DNA of 64,000 nucleotides from Chloroflexota bacterium (GCA_029265085.1 JAJUJY010000002.1:21324-85323); one strand, 5' to 3'. Shown: positions 43,911 through 52,763, counted from the first letter of the stretch. Made by a program: numbers and translations. The notes: a model not told the origin generated them from the sequence alone.

Positions 43911-44692
43911 TCGATTTGCTTCCAATATTTGCGCTTCAAGCCGTTGGTTGGTTCTTCAAAACAGCCCCACTGGTATCCCTGGCTGACCAGATATTGGTGA
44001 GCTGAGGAATCTAGGTCGCTATTGCCGGGGCAGAGGATGACATACCCGCCTTTGCGCACCACCCGTTCCATCTCGGCCAGCTCTTCGGCGGGTAAATCGC
44101 CGTATACATGCCCGCCCAGAACGATATCTACCGACTGGTCTGGGAAGGGAATCGCGGTGATGATTCCATCGACTGCGTAAAAATTATTGAACCCGAACCG
44201 CTCGGCTTTTTGGCGCATATAATCGCGCAGATTGCCAACCGGTTCAACCGCATAGACCAGTTGGGCTGTGCGGGCAGCGACAAAAGCCAGTCTTCCGGTG
44301 CCAGCGCCGATATCCAAAACCGTTTTCCCGCTGAAATCAACCAGGCTGGTGAGTTCGCGGTCGTCCCAGGTCAAAAATGGCTGTGCGTCATACAGTGAGG
44401 GGTCTAGTGCGTAAACGTCCAGATCCGCCATCGACCGCAGGACAGTAATTTCTGCCTGGCGCAGTTCATCTTCATTTTGGGGCGGCACGGCCTCTGCCAG
44501 GAGCTGATCCAGCCAGGAAGAAATCTCCGGGCATTTGTGGCGGATAAACCAGACAACGTGTGGGTGGCCTGTCAGCGCAGTACCCAGCTCTTTTTTGGGA
44601 AACCAGAGCGGCATCCAGGAGAGCTGTACTTTTTCCAAAAGCAGCAAGGTGTTGAAAGATAGCCTGGTTGTGTCAATCCAGCGGTGCGGCAT
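43907..44692 (-). CDS. Class I SAM-dependent methyltransferase
   Basis: A 261-residue protein. Motif I is VLDIGAGTGRLAFVAA near residue 128, the acidic post-I position is in YAVEPVGNLRDYM, and ITAIPFPDQSVDIVLGGHVYGDLPAEELAEMERVVRKGGYVIL is the motif IV-VI block of the UbiE/Methyltransf_11 type. The N-terminal 100 residues are an extra helical region (LDQLLAEAVPPQNEDELRQAE). The methyl acceptor is unknown. GAGGA upstream supports the start at 44692. It lies downstream of the HD-GYP gene on the same strand and convergent with the ABC-F gene, whose stop it overlaps. Methylation of rRNA is not implied by any motif. Confidence 0.82.
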   Translation of the reverse strand: MPHRWIDTTRLSFNTLLLLEKVQLSWMPLWFPKKELGTALTGHPHVVWFIRHKCPEISSWLDQLLAEAVPPQNEDELRQAEITVLRSMADLDVYALDPSLYDAQPFLTWDDRELTSLVDFSGKTVLDIGAGTGRLAFVAARTAQLVYAVEPVGNLRDYMRQKAERFGFNNFYAVDGIITAIPFPDQSVDIVLGGHVYGDLPAEELAEMERVVRKGGYVILCPGNSDLDSSAHQYLVSQGYQWGCFEEPTNGLKRKYWKQID

Positions 44693-44735
44693 GAAGTCCT
44701 CGTTTGATCAAAGCAATTGGTGAAAGGATAAAATT

Positions 44736-44764
44736 TTCCGGAAGTTATTATATAACATCCGGAA
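44736..44764 (-). terminator. Possible hairpin after HD-GYP gene
   Basis: TTCCGGA at 44736-44742 and TCCGGAA at 44758-44764 are perfect inverted repeats around a 15-base AT-rich loop; on the reverse strand AATTTTATCC follows. It may weakly terminate the HD-GYP transcript or be an operator for the methyltransferase gene. Confidence 0.3.
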
Positions 44765-44788
44765 TGATCAAACTGGTTCTTTTGAGGT

Positions 44789-46393
44789 TTATATAAGCAT
44801 CGAGGAGAGATTGGCAGCCCGTCCGCTGGATGAGGTGGGCTTGCGAACCAGTTCAACAAAAGCCTTGGCGATATCAGGTTGAAAGTGTTTGTTGGCCTGG
44901 TATTGAATGTAATCAATGACCTGGTTGTGCGGCCAGGCCGGACGATAGGGCCGGTCGGAGCAAAGCGCATCCCAGACATCCACAATGGAGAAAATCCGCG
45001 CCGAGAGGGGAATTTCCTCACCGCGTAAACGGCGGGGATACCCCGTCCCGTCCCACTTCTCGTGGTGGCAGTAGGGGATATCAATAATATCGTTGAAGTA
45101 GGGGATCGGGCGCAGCATCTCAAAGGCGTACGATGGGTGTTTGCGCATGATATGCCATTCGGCATCGTCCAGCGGTCCAGGTTTGAGCAGGATGGTGTCC
45201 GGAATACCCATTTTGCCGATATCGTGAAGCTGCGCACCCCGGCGGACTTTAACCAGTTCGCTGCCGTTAATCCCTAGCTTCTTGCCTAATGCAATCGTCA
45301 AGTCAACCACGCGCTGGGTGTGCCGTTCTGTGCCGTAATCGCGCAGTTCCAGGGCGCGTGTCCAGCCTTCAATGGTGGCTTCATAGGTTTGGTGTAAATC
45401 CTGGGTGGTTTTTTCCAGGCTGGAGGCCAGTTGGGTGTTTTTAATGGCAACTGCGGCCGTATTGGCAACCAGACTGAACAAGGAAGCATCGGCTGGCTTG
45501 AAATGATCGGGACGGTAACTTTGTGCCTGCACTACCCCAATGACAGCATTGTGCGCAAGCATTGGGACATATAAACCGGATTGGACGGTTTTTCCCGTCT
45601 TACTGACCGGAAAACGCAAGCTGACATTGCGCAGCCGGTCTTGCAAATTATTGACAATCAGAGGTTGTTTGCTGCGAATGGCCTCGCTTTGCAGGCCAAT
45701 TCCAGGGGGTTCCAGGGATAATTCCGGCAAGGTGGAAATATCTACCGGCTCATGGTCGTGTTCGGCAAATACACAGGTAATCCGTTGGTAGTCACTGTTA
45801 TATAAAGAAATAAAGATCGTGCAAACTTCGGGCAGCAATTGATAGACAGCACTGGCTAACTGCCGGTAAATTTCATCCAGTTTTAAGGTTTCCGCAAGCG
45901 TGCGGCCTAATTCACTGACCACGTTTAATGGATTTTCCCGGCTGGGTAAAAAGCGTGCTACCCGATCATCGCGCGGGATGGCAGCAATGGTGATCATGGC
46001 GCAGTCTTTCCCGGCATAATCTATCGATTCTGCACTGGCTGCTGCCTTGATTAATTGGCCGTTTTTCGTCCAGAACAGCATTTCAACGTTTTTAAACTTT
46101 TTATTTTGTTGGAGAGTTTGTAATATTTTTTGTAAATTATTTTGGCCAATGGCGTAATACAGCTCGGCGTGGGTGTGATAGAGAAGCTCCAACCGGGCTG
46201 CACCAATCATTTCGGTGAAACTTTCATTTACATCCAGGTAGCGCCCATCCTGTTTGTCGAGAATGCAAATTGCGACTGGAACCGTTTGAATAAACTGGCG
46301 CAGCGCTTGTTGCGATTTTTGAAAAGCCTCCTGGTACGGCTTCTCAACGAACCGCTGGGAACTTTTTCTTTTAGGGTAGGGAGTTTTGTTCAT
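44789..46393 (-). CDS. PAS-GAF-HD-GYP cyclic di-GMP phosphodiesterase
   Basis: A 534-residue protein with a PAS domain (about 25-140), a GAF domain (about 165-320) and an HD-GYP domain (about 335-525). HDIGKMGIPDTILLKPGPL near residue 390 and HHEKWDGTGYPRRLRGEEIP near 437 preserve the metal and GYP motifs, so it should be catalytically active in hydrolysing cyclic di-GMP to pGpG/GMP. It has no membrane segments. The gene is divergent from the GGDEF gene at 46696, separated by 302 bp, so the synthesising and degrading enzymes share a regulatory region. No clear ribosome-binding site was verified. Confidence 0.88.
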   Translation of the reverse strand: MNKTPYPKRKSSQRFVEKPYQEAFQKSQQALRQFIQTVPVAICILDKQDGRYLDVNESFTEMIGAARLELLYHTHAELYYAIGQNNLQKILQTLQQNKKFKNVEMLFWTKNGQLIKAAASAESIDYAGKDCAMITIAAIPRDDRVARFLPSRENPLNVVSELGRTLAETLKLDEIYRQLASAVYQLLPEVCTIFISLYNSDYQRITCVFAEHDHEPVDISTLPELSLEPPGIGLQSEAIRSKQPLIVNNLQDRLRNVSLRFPVSKTGKTVQSGLYVPMLAHNAVIGVVQAQSYRPDHFKPADASLFSLVANTAAVAIKNTQLASSLEKTTQDLHQTYEATIEGWTRALELRDYGTERHTQRVVDLTIALGKKLGINGSELVKVRRGAQLHDIGKMGIPDTILLKPGPLDDAEWHIMRKHPSYAFEMLRPIPYFNDIIDIPYCHHEKWDGTGYPRRLRGEEIPLSARIFSIVDVWDALCSDRPYRPAWPHNQVIDYIQYQANKHFQPDIAKAFVELVRKPTSSSGRAANLSSMLI

Positions 46394-46695
46394 GGTGGAG
46401 CAGTTTGTGATTCCTTAGGCTAATTTGTGCAAGTTCAATGCCAGTGCAATTTGATCTCGGAGCATGCTGCTTTTGGCTTATAAATCCCTTGTGCAAAATT
46501 TTTATTCGGAATTAATGAGCAGTTTATTGTGAATCGGGTACAATAAGTCATGTTTCCATCTATACCGGTATATGCTTGTCTATATCGAAGCAGTCATCTG
46601 CTTCCGTGTCAAATCCTCGACAATAGCTATGTTGCAAGGGTAATGCCAGCGGATCAGCCTGCGAATGTGTTCTTAGAACAGGAAAACGCTCGAAT
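46394..46695. other. 302-bp divergent intergenic region
   Basis: Contains the shared control region of the HD-GYP and GGDEF genes. A TACAAT at 46539-46544 could be a forward -10 element, but its -35 is weak. No RNA gene or strong hairpin was recognised. Confidence 0.4.
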
Positions 46696-49611
46696 ATGAT
46701 TTTTTCGGCGGCTGCTTTGGGGTATCTTGCGGGGGCAGGAACGCTTGCGTTTATCACGTATTACCTGTACCGCCAGTTTAAGCTGCCTTATTTAAAGGCC
46801 TGGTTTGGAAGCTGGATCCTTGTTCTGGCGGCTTTTATTTTGCTGTGGGCTGGTGACTGGGAAGGGATTCCTGCCGTAATTTATCATGCCATTGGGTATT
46901 GTGTGATCGTGGCCGGTGGTATGACTCTCACTCAGGGTATTCTGTTATTTCGTGGAGATGATCCGATCAAGCCCGCCACCTATTCTGTCATGCTGCTGGC
47001 AGCAGGCGGCTGGTCAATTCTTGCCTTGTTGATGAAAATGCCTGAGCCAAAGCTGGCTGCGCTCCCGGTGGTGGTAGCGGCCAGCTTTTTGTTGTACGCT
47101 GCCTGGCTGCTTTTGCTAAAGCAGCGGCCTGGCCTGGGGCATTGGCTGGCCGGGCTTGGCTGCTTGTTTTTGGCGATTAGTTTAATGGTTTATCCTTTGA
47201 TTGTTATTGATATGGAATGGGTTTCCATTTGGACAGGCTTTAGCGCATTATTTACTCTGCATATTTCATTGGGACTGCTGCTCTTATATTCTCGCCAGGT
47301 AGGGGAGATCATACAGGAAAGCGAGATTAACTACCGCTCGCTGTTTGATCAAAATGATGATGCGATTTTGCTGGCAAACCAATCCGGAAAGATTTTGGAG
47401 GCTAACCCGCAGGCCTGCCATTTGTTTTTGAAAACCCAAGAAGAATTAAAGAATATCTTTATTGGGAATTTGCCGGGATTGCAGATGTTTCGCCAGATTA
47501 ACCTGGAAAGTTTTACTGGCGGTCTGGCACGCCGCAGTGCGGTCAACCGCCTTGAAGAAATGATACCGGTTGAGATTGATGCAAAACGGCTGCTGGATGG
47601 GCGGTGGTTTATCCATGTGCGCGATTACCAGCAAAAGAAACAAATGGAGGATGTTCTGTACCGCCGGGATGCCATCTTAAAGGCGGTCTCACAGGCATCC
47701 GCGCATTTGCTGCAGGAAGGCGATTGGAAAATTGGCATCCCGCAAATCCTGGCGCAGCTTGGAGAAGCGGCTGATGTTAGCCGGGTATATATCTTTGAAA
47801 ACCATATTGGCCCTGGCGGCGATTTACTGACCTCGCAGTCCTTTGAATGGGTGGCCCCGGGAATATCCTCAGAAATCAATAATCCAATCTTGCAGAATGC
47901 TTCTTATGAGCAGGAAGGCTGGAGCTATATTAGAGCCCCGTTAAGTAATGGCGAAGCTTTCCAACTGCATATGCAAAAGTTAGACGTAGAAACCAGAGCA
48001 ATTTTTGAGAATCAGGGGATTTTTTCATTGGTGCTGGTGCCCATAATGGTCAGTCATTCCTGGTGGGGGTATATTGGCTTTGATGAATGCCGCTCTGAGC
48101 GGACCTGGGGGGAGATTGAGCTGGATGCTTTGCGTGTGGCAGCCAATGTATTTGGGGCAATGATCCAGCGCGGCTGGATCGAAAGAGCACTGCGAGATTC
48201 GGAAAAACGACACCGTTTGTTGGTGGAGAATCAGGGGGCAGGTATCGGCATCGTTGATCCGGACGAATATTTTACGTACGCAAACCCGGAAGCAGAGCGA
48301 ATTTTTGGAGTGGAGGCCAATCAACTGACTGGCCGGAATTTGCATGAATTTGTCTCCGATGACCAGTTTGAGGTTATTCGGCGGCAAACTGCAAACAGGC
48401 GAACGGGCGAACGAAACACGTACGAATTTGCGATCACCCGTCCGGATGGCGAAGTTCGTAATTTGCTGGTCACTGCAACACCGTATCGGGATGAGCGCGG
48501 CCAATGGATTGGTTCGTATGGGATATTTCATGATATTACCAACCGGAAGCAGGCAGAATTTCGGCTGCAGCAGTCTCTTGAGGCGGAACGAACGTACCGG
48601 CAGCAGGCGGAAATGCTGCGCGAGGCAACGACTGCGCTGGTCTCTCAGCTTGATCTGAACCAGGTGCTGGAACGCGTGTTGGTGTATTTACAGCAGGCGA
48701 TCTCTTATGACAGCTGTTGTGTGTTTTTACGCGAAGGTGACCTGTTACGCGCTGTTGCGGGACGAGGATTCCCCTATCCGGGGCGGGTACTTGGCCGGAC
48801 GGTATCATTTGAAGATTATTTTTTTGCAAAAGTGTCCAGAGAAGGTCAAAGCATTCTCCTGTTAGATGCACAGCAGGATCCCTATTTTAATAAATGGGGG
48901 GATGCGGAGCACGTGCGCGGCTGGATGTGTGTACCGCTGCTTTGGCGGCAAGAAGTGCTTGGCTTTTTAACGATTGACAGCCGTGAGGTGGGTGCTTATT
49001 CGGAAAATGAGTTGCAATTGGCTGAAGTGTTTGCCAACCAGGCTGCGCTGGCCATTCAGAATTCGCGCCTCTTCTCTGAAACGCAGCGGTTGGCGATTAC
49101 GGATTCATTGACCGGGCTATTCAACCGGCGCTATTTGTTTGATCTGGCTTCGCGCGAATTGGAACGCGCACGCCGGTACAGCCATTCGCTCGCAATTATA
49201 TTGATCGATTTCGATCATTTTAAAACCATTAACGATACCTACGGCCATATCGCCGGTGATCAGGTTTTGCGGGATGTGACAGACCAGTTAGTCAATGCGA
49301 TTCGCCAAACGGATATATTGGGCCGCTACGGCGGTGATGAAATGATCGCGGTGGTGTTGGAATTTGAACCGGATCAGCTCGGGGTGATCGTCGAGCGGAT
49401 GCGTGAAAGTATTGCCGCTGTGGAAATTGTTGTCGCCGGGGTCAAAATCCAGGTGACGGTGAGTATGGGGGTGGCTGTGCTGACTGGAACCGATATCGAT
49501 CTGGATGAATTGGTTTATCGCGCTGACCTGGCGCTCTATGAAGCAAAGGCGCTTGGCCGCAACCGGGTGGAATATTGGTCACCTGCGCTGGCAGGTCTGG
49601 CAAGAAACTAA
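46696..49611 (+). CDS. GGDEF diguanylate cyclase with 7TM, PAS and GAF
   Basis: A 971-residue membrane sensor. Order: about seven N-terminal helices (1-210), PAS (220-320), GAF (330-490), PAS/PAC (500-625), GAF (645-790) and GGDEF (800-960). The active-site motif is GGDEM near residue 878, with Met replacing Phe of GGDEF; the metal-binding Asp/Glu are kept. RQTD, five residues earlier, keeps the RxxD inhibitory site. The GAF2-GGDEF half resembles the last two domains of the protein at 9242, suggesting duplication. Divergent from the HD-GYP phosphodiesterase. Its stop codon overlaps the convergent GntR-type gene by 4 bp. Confidence 0.87.
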   Translation: MIFSAAALGYLAGAGTLAFITYYLYRQFKLPYLKAWFGSWILVLAAFILLWAGDWEGIPAVIYHAIGYCVIVAGGMTLTQGILLFRGDDPIKPATYSVMLLAAGGWSILALLMKMPEPKLAALPVVVAASFLLYAAWLLLLKQRPGLGHWLAGLGCLFLAISLMVYPLIVIDMEWVSIWTGFSALFTLHISLGLLLLYSRQVGEIIQESEINYRSLFDQNDDAILLANQSGKILEANPQACHLFLKTQEELKNIFIGNLPGLQMFRQINLESFTGGLARRSAVNRLEEMIPVEIDAKRLLDGRWFIHVRDYQQKKQMEDVLYRRDAILKAVSQASAHLLQEGDWKIGIPQILAQLGEAADVSRVYIFENHIGPGGDLLTSQSFEWVAPGISSEINNPILQNASYEQEGWSYIRAPLSNGEAFQLHMQKLDVETRAIFENQGIFSLVLVPIMVSHSWWGYIGFDECRSERTWGEIELDALRVAANVFGAMIQRGWIERALRDSEKRHRLLVENQGAGIGIVDPDEYFTYANPEAERIFGVEANQLTGRNLHEFVSDDQFEVIRRQTANRRTGERNTYEFAITRPDGEVRNLLVTATPYRDERGQWIGSYGIFHDITNRKQAEFRLQQSLEAERTYRQQAEMLREATTALVSQLDLNQVLERVLVYLQQAISYDSCCVFLREGDLLRAVAGRGFPYPGRVLGRTVSFEDYFFAKVSREGQSILLLDAQQDPYFNKWGDAEHVRGWMCVPLLWRQEVLGFLTIDSREVGAYSENELQLAEVFANQAALAIQNSRLFSETQRLAITDSLTGLFNRRYLFDLASRELERARRYSHSLAIILIDFDHFKTINDTYGHIAGDQVLRDVTDQLVNAIRQTDILGRYGGDEMIAVVLEFEPDQLGVIVERMRESIAAVEIVVAGVKIQVTVSMGVAVLTGTDIDLDELVYRADLALYEAKALGRNRVEYWSPALAGLARN

Positions 49612-50702
49612 GCCACCATCTCGATTTCCCCTGTGTGGGTGGTGTTGTACCCACCAATGCTGGCAATGGATTGGCGGATGGCAGGTGTTTTTAGCCATTC
49701 CACCAGAGTTTGGATGGCTGGGCGTTCTATCTGGCTGGCGAATGCCACCAGGTGATATTCCTCCAGCGCGAGCGGCAGAAAATCCAGGCCAAATGCCAGG
49801 GCGGAGGCTTCCAGGCCAAGCCCGAGATTGGCCTCTCCCTCGGCAATGCAGCGTGCGACTTCGGAGTGGCTGAGTTTGACATCTTCATATCCGCGAATGG
49901 TTGCTGCGGAGATCCCCATTTGATCCAGGTGGGCATCTAGCCAGACGCGGGTGCCCGAGCCAGGCTGACGGTTGACGAATATAATTTCCGGCCGGGCGAG
50001 GTCCATTAAACTGTGGATATTCAATGGGTTTCCGGCTGGCATAATTAATCCAAGGCGGCGTTGTACCAAGTGAATGAGTGCTGTCTTTTGGCCGGGTAAA
50101 ATCCGGCGCACAAAGGGGCGGTTGTAGGTATCGCTTTCTGAGTCCCAGAGATGGCTTCCGGCCAGATCAGCCTTTCCTTCGGAGAGGGCAATCAATCCAC
50201 CCAGGCTGCCGCAAAAATCCAATTCCAGTTTATATTGCGGAAATTGCTCAGAAAAATGGCTGGACATCCAGGCAACGGCCAGATCGTGGCTGCCGGTGAT
50301 GCGCAGTGTGGTTTCGCTTTCCGGTTGGGGGTGTTTTTCGATTACACGCCAGCGGTCTAAAGCGAGGCGCAGTCCTTGTTCAATTTCATCTGGGGTATAT
50401 CCGGCGGTTAATGCCTCCAGGAGAAATGCCTCTGCGCGGTGAACCAGCTCAGCACGGCGCAGCGGAGTTTGCGAGCGCGCCGATAATTTCCCAATGACAT
50501 GCGTACCCTGCCCGGGGCGGCTGACGACCAATCCCTGGCGGGAAAGCTCCTGGTAGGCGCGCTGCACGGTTCCGGGGGTGCAGTGCCATTGGCTGGTCAT
50601 CTGCCGGACAGAAGGCAGACGGTCGCCTGGTTGGAGAACCTCATTGATGATGTCCTGGCGAACCGCTTCAGCAATTTGCTTGTACAGATGCTCTTCTTCC
50701 AT
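49608..50702 (-). CDS. GntR-type regulator with PBP-like ligand domain
   Basis: A 364-residue fusion. The N-terminal winged helix is of the GntR type: YKQIAEAVRQDIINEVLQPGDRLPSVRQM and GTVQRAYQELSRQGLV. From about residue 105 the protein has a periplasmic-binding-protein-like fold (PBP, PF12727-like): TLRITGSHDLAVAWMSSHF, GSLGGLIALSEGKADLAGSHLWDSES, FVNRQPGSGTRVWLDAHLDQMG and VARCIAEGEANLGLGLEASA. Such fusions are usually molybdate- or tungstate-sensing regulators, or bind other oxyanions or small ligands. No target operon is adjacent and the RNase J gene upstream is unrelated, so the target is not clear. ATG 50702 starts the winged helix. Confidence 0.82.
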   Translation of the reverse strand: MEEEHLYKQIAEAVRQDIINEVLQPGDRLPSVRQMTSQWHCTPGTVQRAYQELSRQGLVVSRPGQGTHVIGKLSARSQTPLRRAELVHRAEAFLLEALTAGYTPDEIEQGLRLALDRWRVIEKHPQPESETTLRITGSHDLAVAWMSSHFSEQFPQYKLELDFCGSLGGLIALSEGKADLAGSHLWDSESDTYNRPFVRRILPGQKTALIHLVQRRLGLIMPAGNPLNIHSLMDLARPEIIFVNRQPGSGTRVWLDAHLDQMGISAATIRGYEDVKLSHSEVARCIAEGEANLGLGLEASALAFGLDFLPLALEEYHLVAFASQIERPAIQTLVEWLKTPAIRQSIASIGGYNTTHTGEIEMVA

Positions 50703-50800
50703 GAGCTTATCCTCCCCGGATTGTGATAATGGCTTGATTAAGATTATATCAGGACTGGCTCATCTGGCTTTAGAAACGATTGGAATGGATTCTTGTGACG

Positions 50801-50838
50801 AAAATAAAAAAACCGTCCCATCTATTGGCATGGGACGG
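50801..50838 (-). terminator. Terminator of RNase J gene
   Basis: An 8-bp GC-rich stem (50813-50820 with 50831-50838) followed on the reverse strand by TTTTTTATTTT, 25 bases after the RNase J stop codon. Confidence 0.9.
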
Positions 50839-50863
50839 CTGCTGCGGTGCAATCGAATGATCG

Positions 50864-52504
50864 TTATTCTTTTGCGACGGTCACATAAACAATTGGCCGC
50901 CGGTGTGTTTCAGTATACAGGAAGTTGCCAAGCATGTTTTCTACATCTTTTGCCAGGTTGCCGTTTGCGTGAGAAACCATGTCCGTAATTCTGCGGCGGG
51001 CCAGGGACATTAAGTCGTCGGAGTTACGCGCGGTCATAAAGCCACGGCTGGTAATTTGCGGATCACGCCGCAGACTGCCAGAATAGCGGTCCAGAACCAG
51101 GTTAACCAGGATAATGCCGTCCCGTGAAAGGACTTCGCGCTCGCGCATCAGGTCTTGGGTAACCTCACCGACTCCGGAACTGTCCACGAAAATGTAGGTG
51201 TTCGGAACCCGGTCACCCATCGCCATCTTGTCGTTTTCAAATTCAACAATCTGCCCGTTTTCAATGACGGCAATATTTTCCTTTGGAATGCCGACCTGTT
51301 GTGCTAACAAGGCATGCTGGCGTAAGTGACGGATTTCTCCGTGGATGGGGATGAAAAATTTTGGCCGGGTCAGATGGATAAGCAATTTCATCTCTTCCTG
51401 GCTGGCGTGCCCGGAAACGTGCACAGGGGCCAGGGTTTCATAAATCACATTGGCGCCGCGTTGGAAAAGGCGGTTGATGGTGCGATAGACATTTTCTTCG
51501 TTGCCCGGAATGGGGTGTGAAGAAAGCACAATTGTGTCGCCGGGGATGATATCAAACAGGCGGTTGGTGCCGGTGGAGAGCCGTCCTAAAATGGAGGTTG
51601 GTTCACCTTGCGAACCGGTGCACATGATCACAACTTCGTGCTCCGGCATATTCACGGCCTGTTCAATGCTGATGATCAGATTTTCCGGAAAGTCGATATA
51701 CCCTAATTTCCGTGCGATGCGCACGTTATCCTGCATGCTGGTGCCGACAAAGGCCAATTTACGGTTAAATTCTTGGGCGGTATTCGCCACCTGCTGCATG
51801 CGGGAAATCAAGGAGGCGAAACTGGCGATGATGATCCGGCCAGGGGCTTCTCGGAAGACTTTCTCCAGCGCGCCGATAACCACACTTTCGGAAGGGGTCC
51901 AGCCGGGGCGTTCGGCGTTGGTCGAATCAGCCAACAAGGCCAAAACGCCGCGCTGTGAAAATTCGGCAAGTTTGGCATAATCGCTCGGCCAGTTATCGAC
52001 TGGGGTGTGGTCAAACTTGTAGTCGCCAGAGTGGACAATTAAACCGGCAGGCGTTTCAATACCCAGGCCTACACCATCCGGGATCGAATGGCAGACGTGG
52101 AAGAACTCGACTTTAAACGGTCCAATCTGGATTTTTTCTCCCGCCTGAACGGTATTTAATTCAGCACGCTGAATACCGCCCTGTTTGGCGAGTTTTACTT
52201 CCAGCAGACCGCGGGTCAGTGGGGTGGCATAAATGGGGGCCTGGATTTCATCCAAAACGTGGCGAATAGCGCCGGTGTGGTCTTCATGCCCGTGTGTGAT
52301 GATAATTCCGCGAACTTTTTCGCGATTTTCTTGCAAATAGGCGATATCGGGAATGATGTAATCCACGCCCAGCATGTCGTTTTCAGGGAACATGAGGCCG
52401 GTGTCAACGATGAGGATGTCGTCCCCGTACTCGTACACCATCATGTTGCGCCCCACTTCCCCCAGCCCACCCAGGGGGATAATTTTTAATTTATTACTAT
52501 TCAT
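50864..52504 (-). CDS. rnj: Ribonuclease J
   Basis: A 546-residue metallo-beta-lactamase-fold RNase (5' to 3' exonuclease and endonuclease in RNA decay and maturation). LGGLGEVGRNMMVYEY opens the protein, the metal-binding motif HGHEDH is at residues 71-76, and IVHSGDYKFDHTP near 155 and LLADSTNAERPG near 180 belong to the beta-CASP core; the C-terminal domain is present. The length is typical for RNase J. ATG 52504 is used, although its ribosome-binding site (GAGG) is distant. The gene is downstream of dnaA on the same strand, with a terminator and a possible independent small RNA between them; a palindrome overlaps its likely promoter. Confidence 0.93.
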   Translation of the reverse strand: MNSNKLKIIPLGGLGEVGRNMMVYEYGDDILIVDTGLMFPENDMLGVDYIIPDIAYLQENREKVRGIIITHGHEDHTGAIRHVLDEIQAPIYATPLTRGLLEVKLAKQGGIQRAELNTVQAGEKIQIGPFKVEFFHVCHSIPDGVGLGIETPAGLIVHSGDYKFDHTPVDNWPSDYAKLAEFSQRGVLALLADSTNAERPGWTPSESVVIGALEKVFREAPGRIIIASFASLISRMQQVANTAQEFNRKLAFVGTSMQDNVRIARKLGYIDFPENLIISIEQAVNMPEHEVVIMCTGSQGEPTSILGRLSTGTNRLFDIIPGDTIVLSSHPIPGNEENVYRTINRLFQRGANVIYETLAPVHVSGHASQEEMKLLIHLTRPKFFIPIHGEIRHLRQHALLAQQVGIPKENIAVIENGQIVEFENDKMAMGDRVPNTYIFVDSSGVGEVTQDLMREREVLSRDGIILVNLVLDRYSGSLRRDPQITSRGFMTARNSDDLMSLARRRITDMVSHANGNLAKDVENMLGNFLYTETHRRPIVYVTVAKE

Positions 52505-52548
52505 GCAAACTTAAAACCTACCTCGATAACAAAATGATTTCAAAAAAT

Positions 52549-52578
52549 TTAACACAGATAATCTGTGATTCAGGTCAA
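52549..52578 (-). promoter_or_regulatory. RNase J promoter with embedded palindrome
   Basis: On the reverse strand TTGACC (52573-52578) and TGTTAA (52549-52554) are 18 bp apart. A perfect palindrome CACAGAT-A-ATCTGTG lies at 52553-52567 between them, an operator-like placement. The operator role is inference. Confidence 0.45.
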
Positions 52579-52610
52579 AAGAAAACCCTGGCCGATTTGC
52601 CGGACCAGGG
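52577..52610 (-). terminator. Terminator of candidate small RNA
   Basis: On the reverse strand CCCTGG-T-CCG pairs with CGG-CCAGGG (52586-52610), followed by TTTTCTTTT. It lies upstream of the RNase J promoter and downstream of a strong promoter at 52707-52735. Confidence 0.7.
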
Positions 52611-52700
52611 ATAAGGTGGACTAACGTTTGCTGCATTATGCAGAATTGTTATCCACACCCCCTGCTTACAACCGGAAACCGGAAATTATTACTTTCTAAC
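52578..52700 (-). ncRNA. Candidate structured small RNA between dnaA and rnj
   Basis: A reverse-strand unit of about 120 bases bounded by a strong promoter (TTGACA-N17-TAAACT, 52735-52707) and an intrinsic terminator (52586-52610). Inside, GTGGA..AAC pairs with GTT..TCCAC (arms 52648-52656 and 52616-52625) enclosing a CTGCAT/ATGCAG hairpin at 52631-52643. No ORF with a ribosome-binding site occurs. No known family (tRNA, SRP, 6S) motif was recognised. Alternatively the element is a conditional leader of rnj, which would make it an attenuator. Confidence 0.4.
52649..52657 (+). promoter_or_regulatory. Perfect DnaA-box match TTATCCACA
   Basis: The nine bases TTATCCACA match the consensus DnaA box exactly and lie 160 bp downstream of dnaA. 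It is also one arm of the hairpin in the candidate RNA at 52578-52700, so the match may be coincidental. No second perfect box was seen nearby. Confidence 0.4.
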
Positions 52701-52706
52701 CTGCAT

Positions 52707-52735
52707 AGTTTAACACACAGGGAAAATTTTGTCAA
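52707..52735 (-). promoter_or_regulatory. Strong reverse-strand promoter
   Basis: On the reverse strand TTGACA (complement of 52730-52735) and TAAACT (complement of 52707-52712) with 17-bp spacing. Transcription would start near 52700 and end at the 52586 terminator. Confidence 0.6.
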
Positions 52736-52763
52736 AATTTGCAAAATGCTTATGAAATGAAAA

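Noticed and set aside
46560..46757. Reverse-strand ORF at the start of the GGDEF gene
   Set aside because: No ribosome-binding site and it overlaps the gene's 5' end without a family motif.
52649..52657. Firm oriC call from the perfect DnaA box
   Set aside because: A single box is too little and it overlaps an RNA stem; kept as a finding only.
52578..52700. Identification of the candidate RNA as SRP, 6S or a tRNA
   Set aside because: No GGAAGCAGCC-like SRP core, no tRNA T-loop and length too short for 6S.
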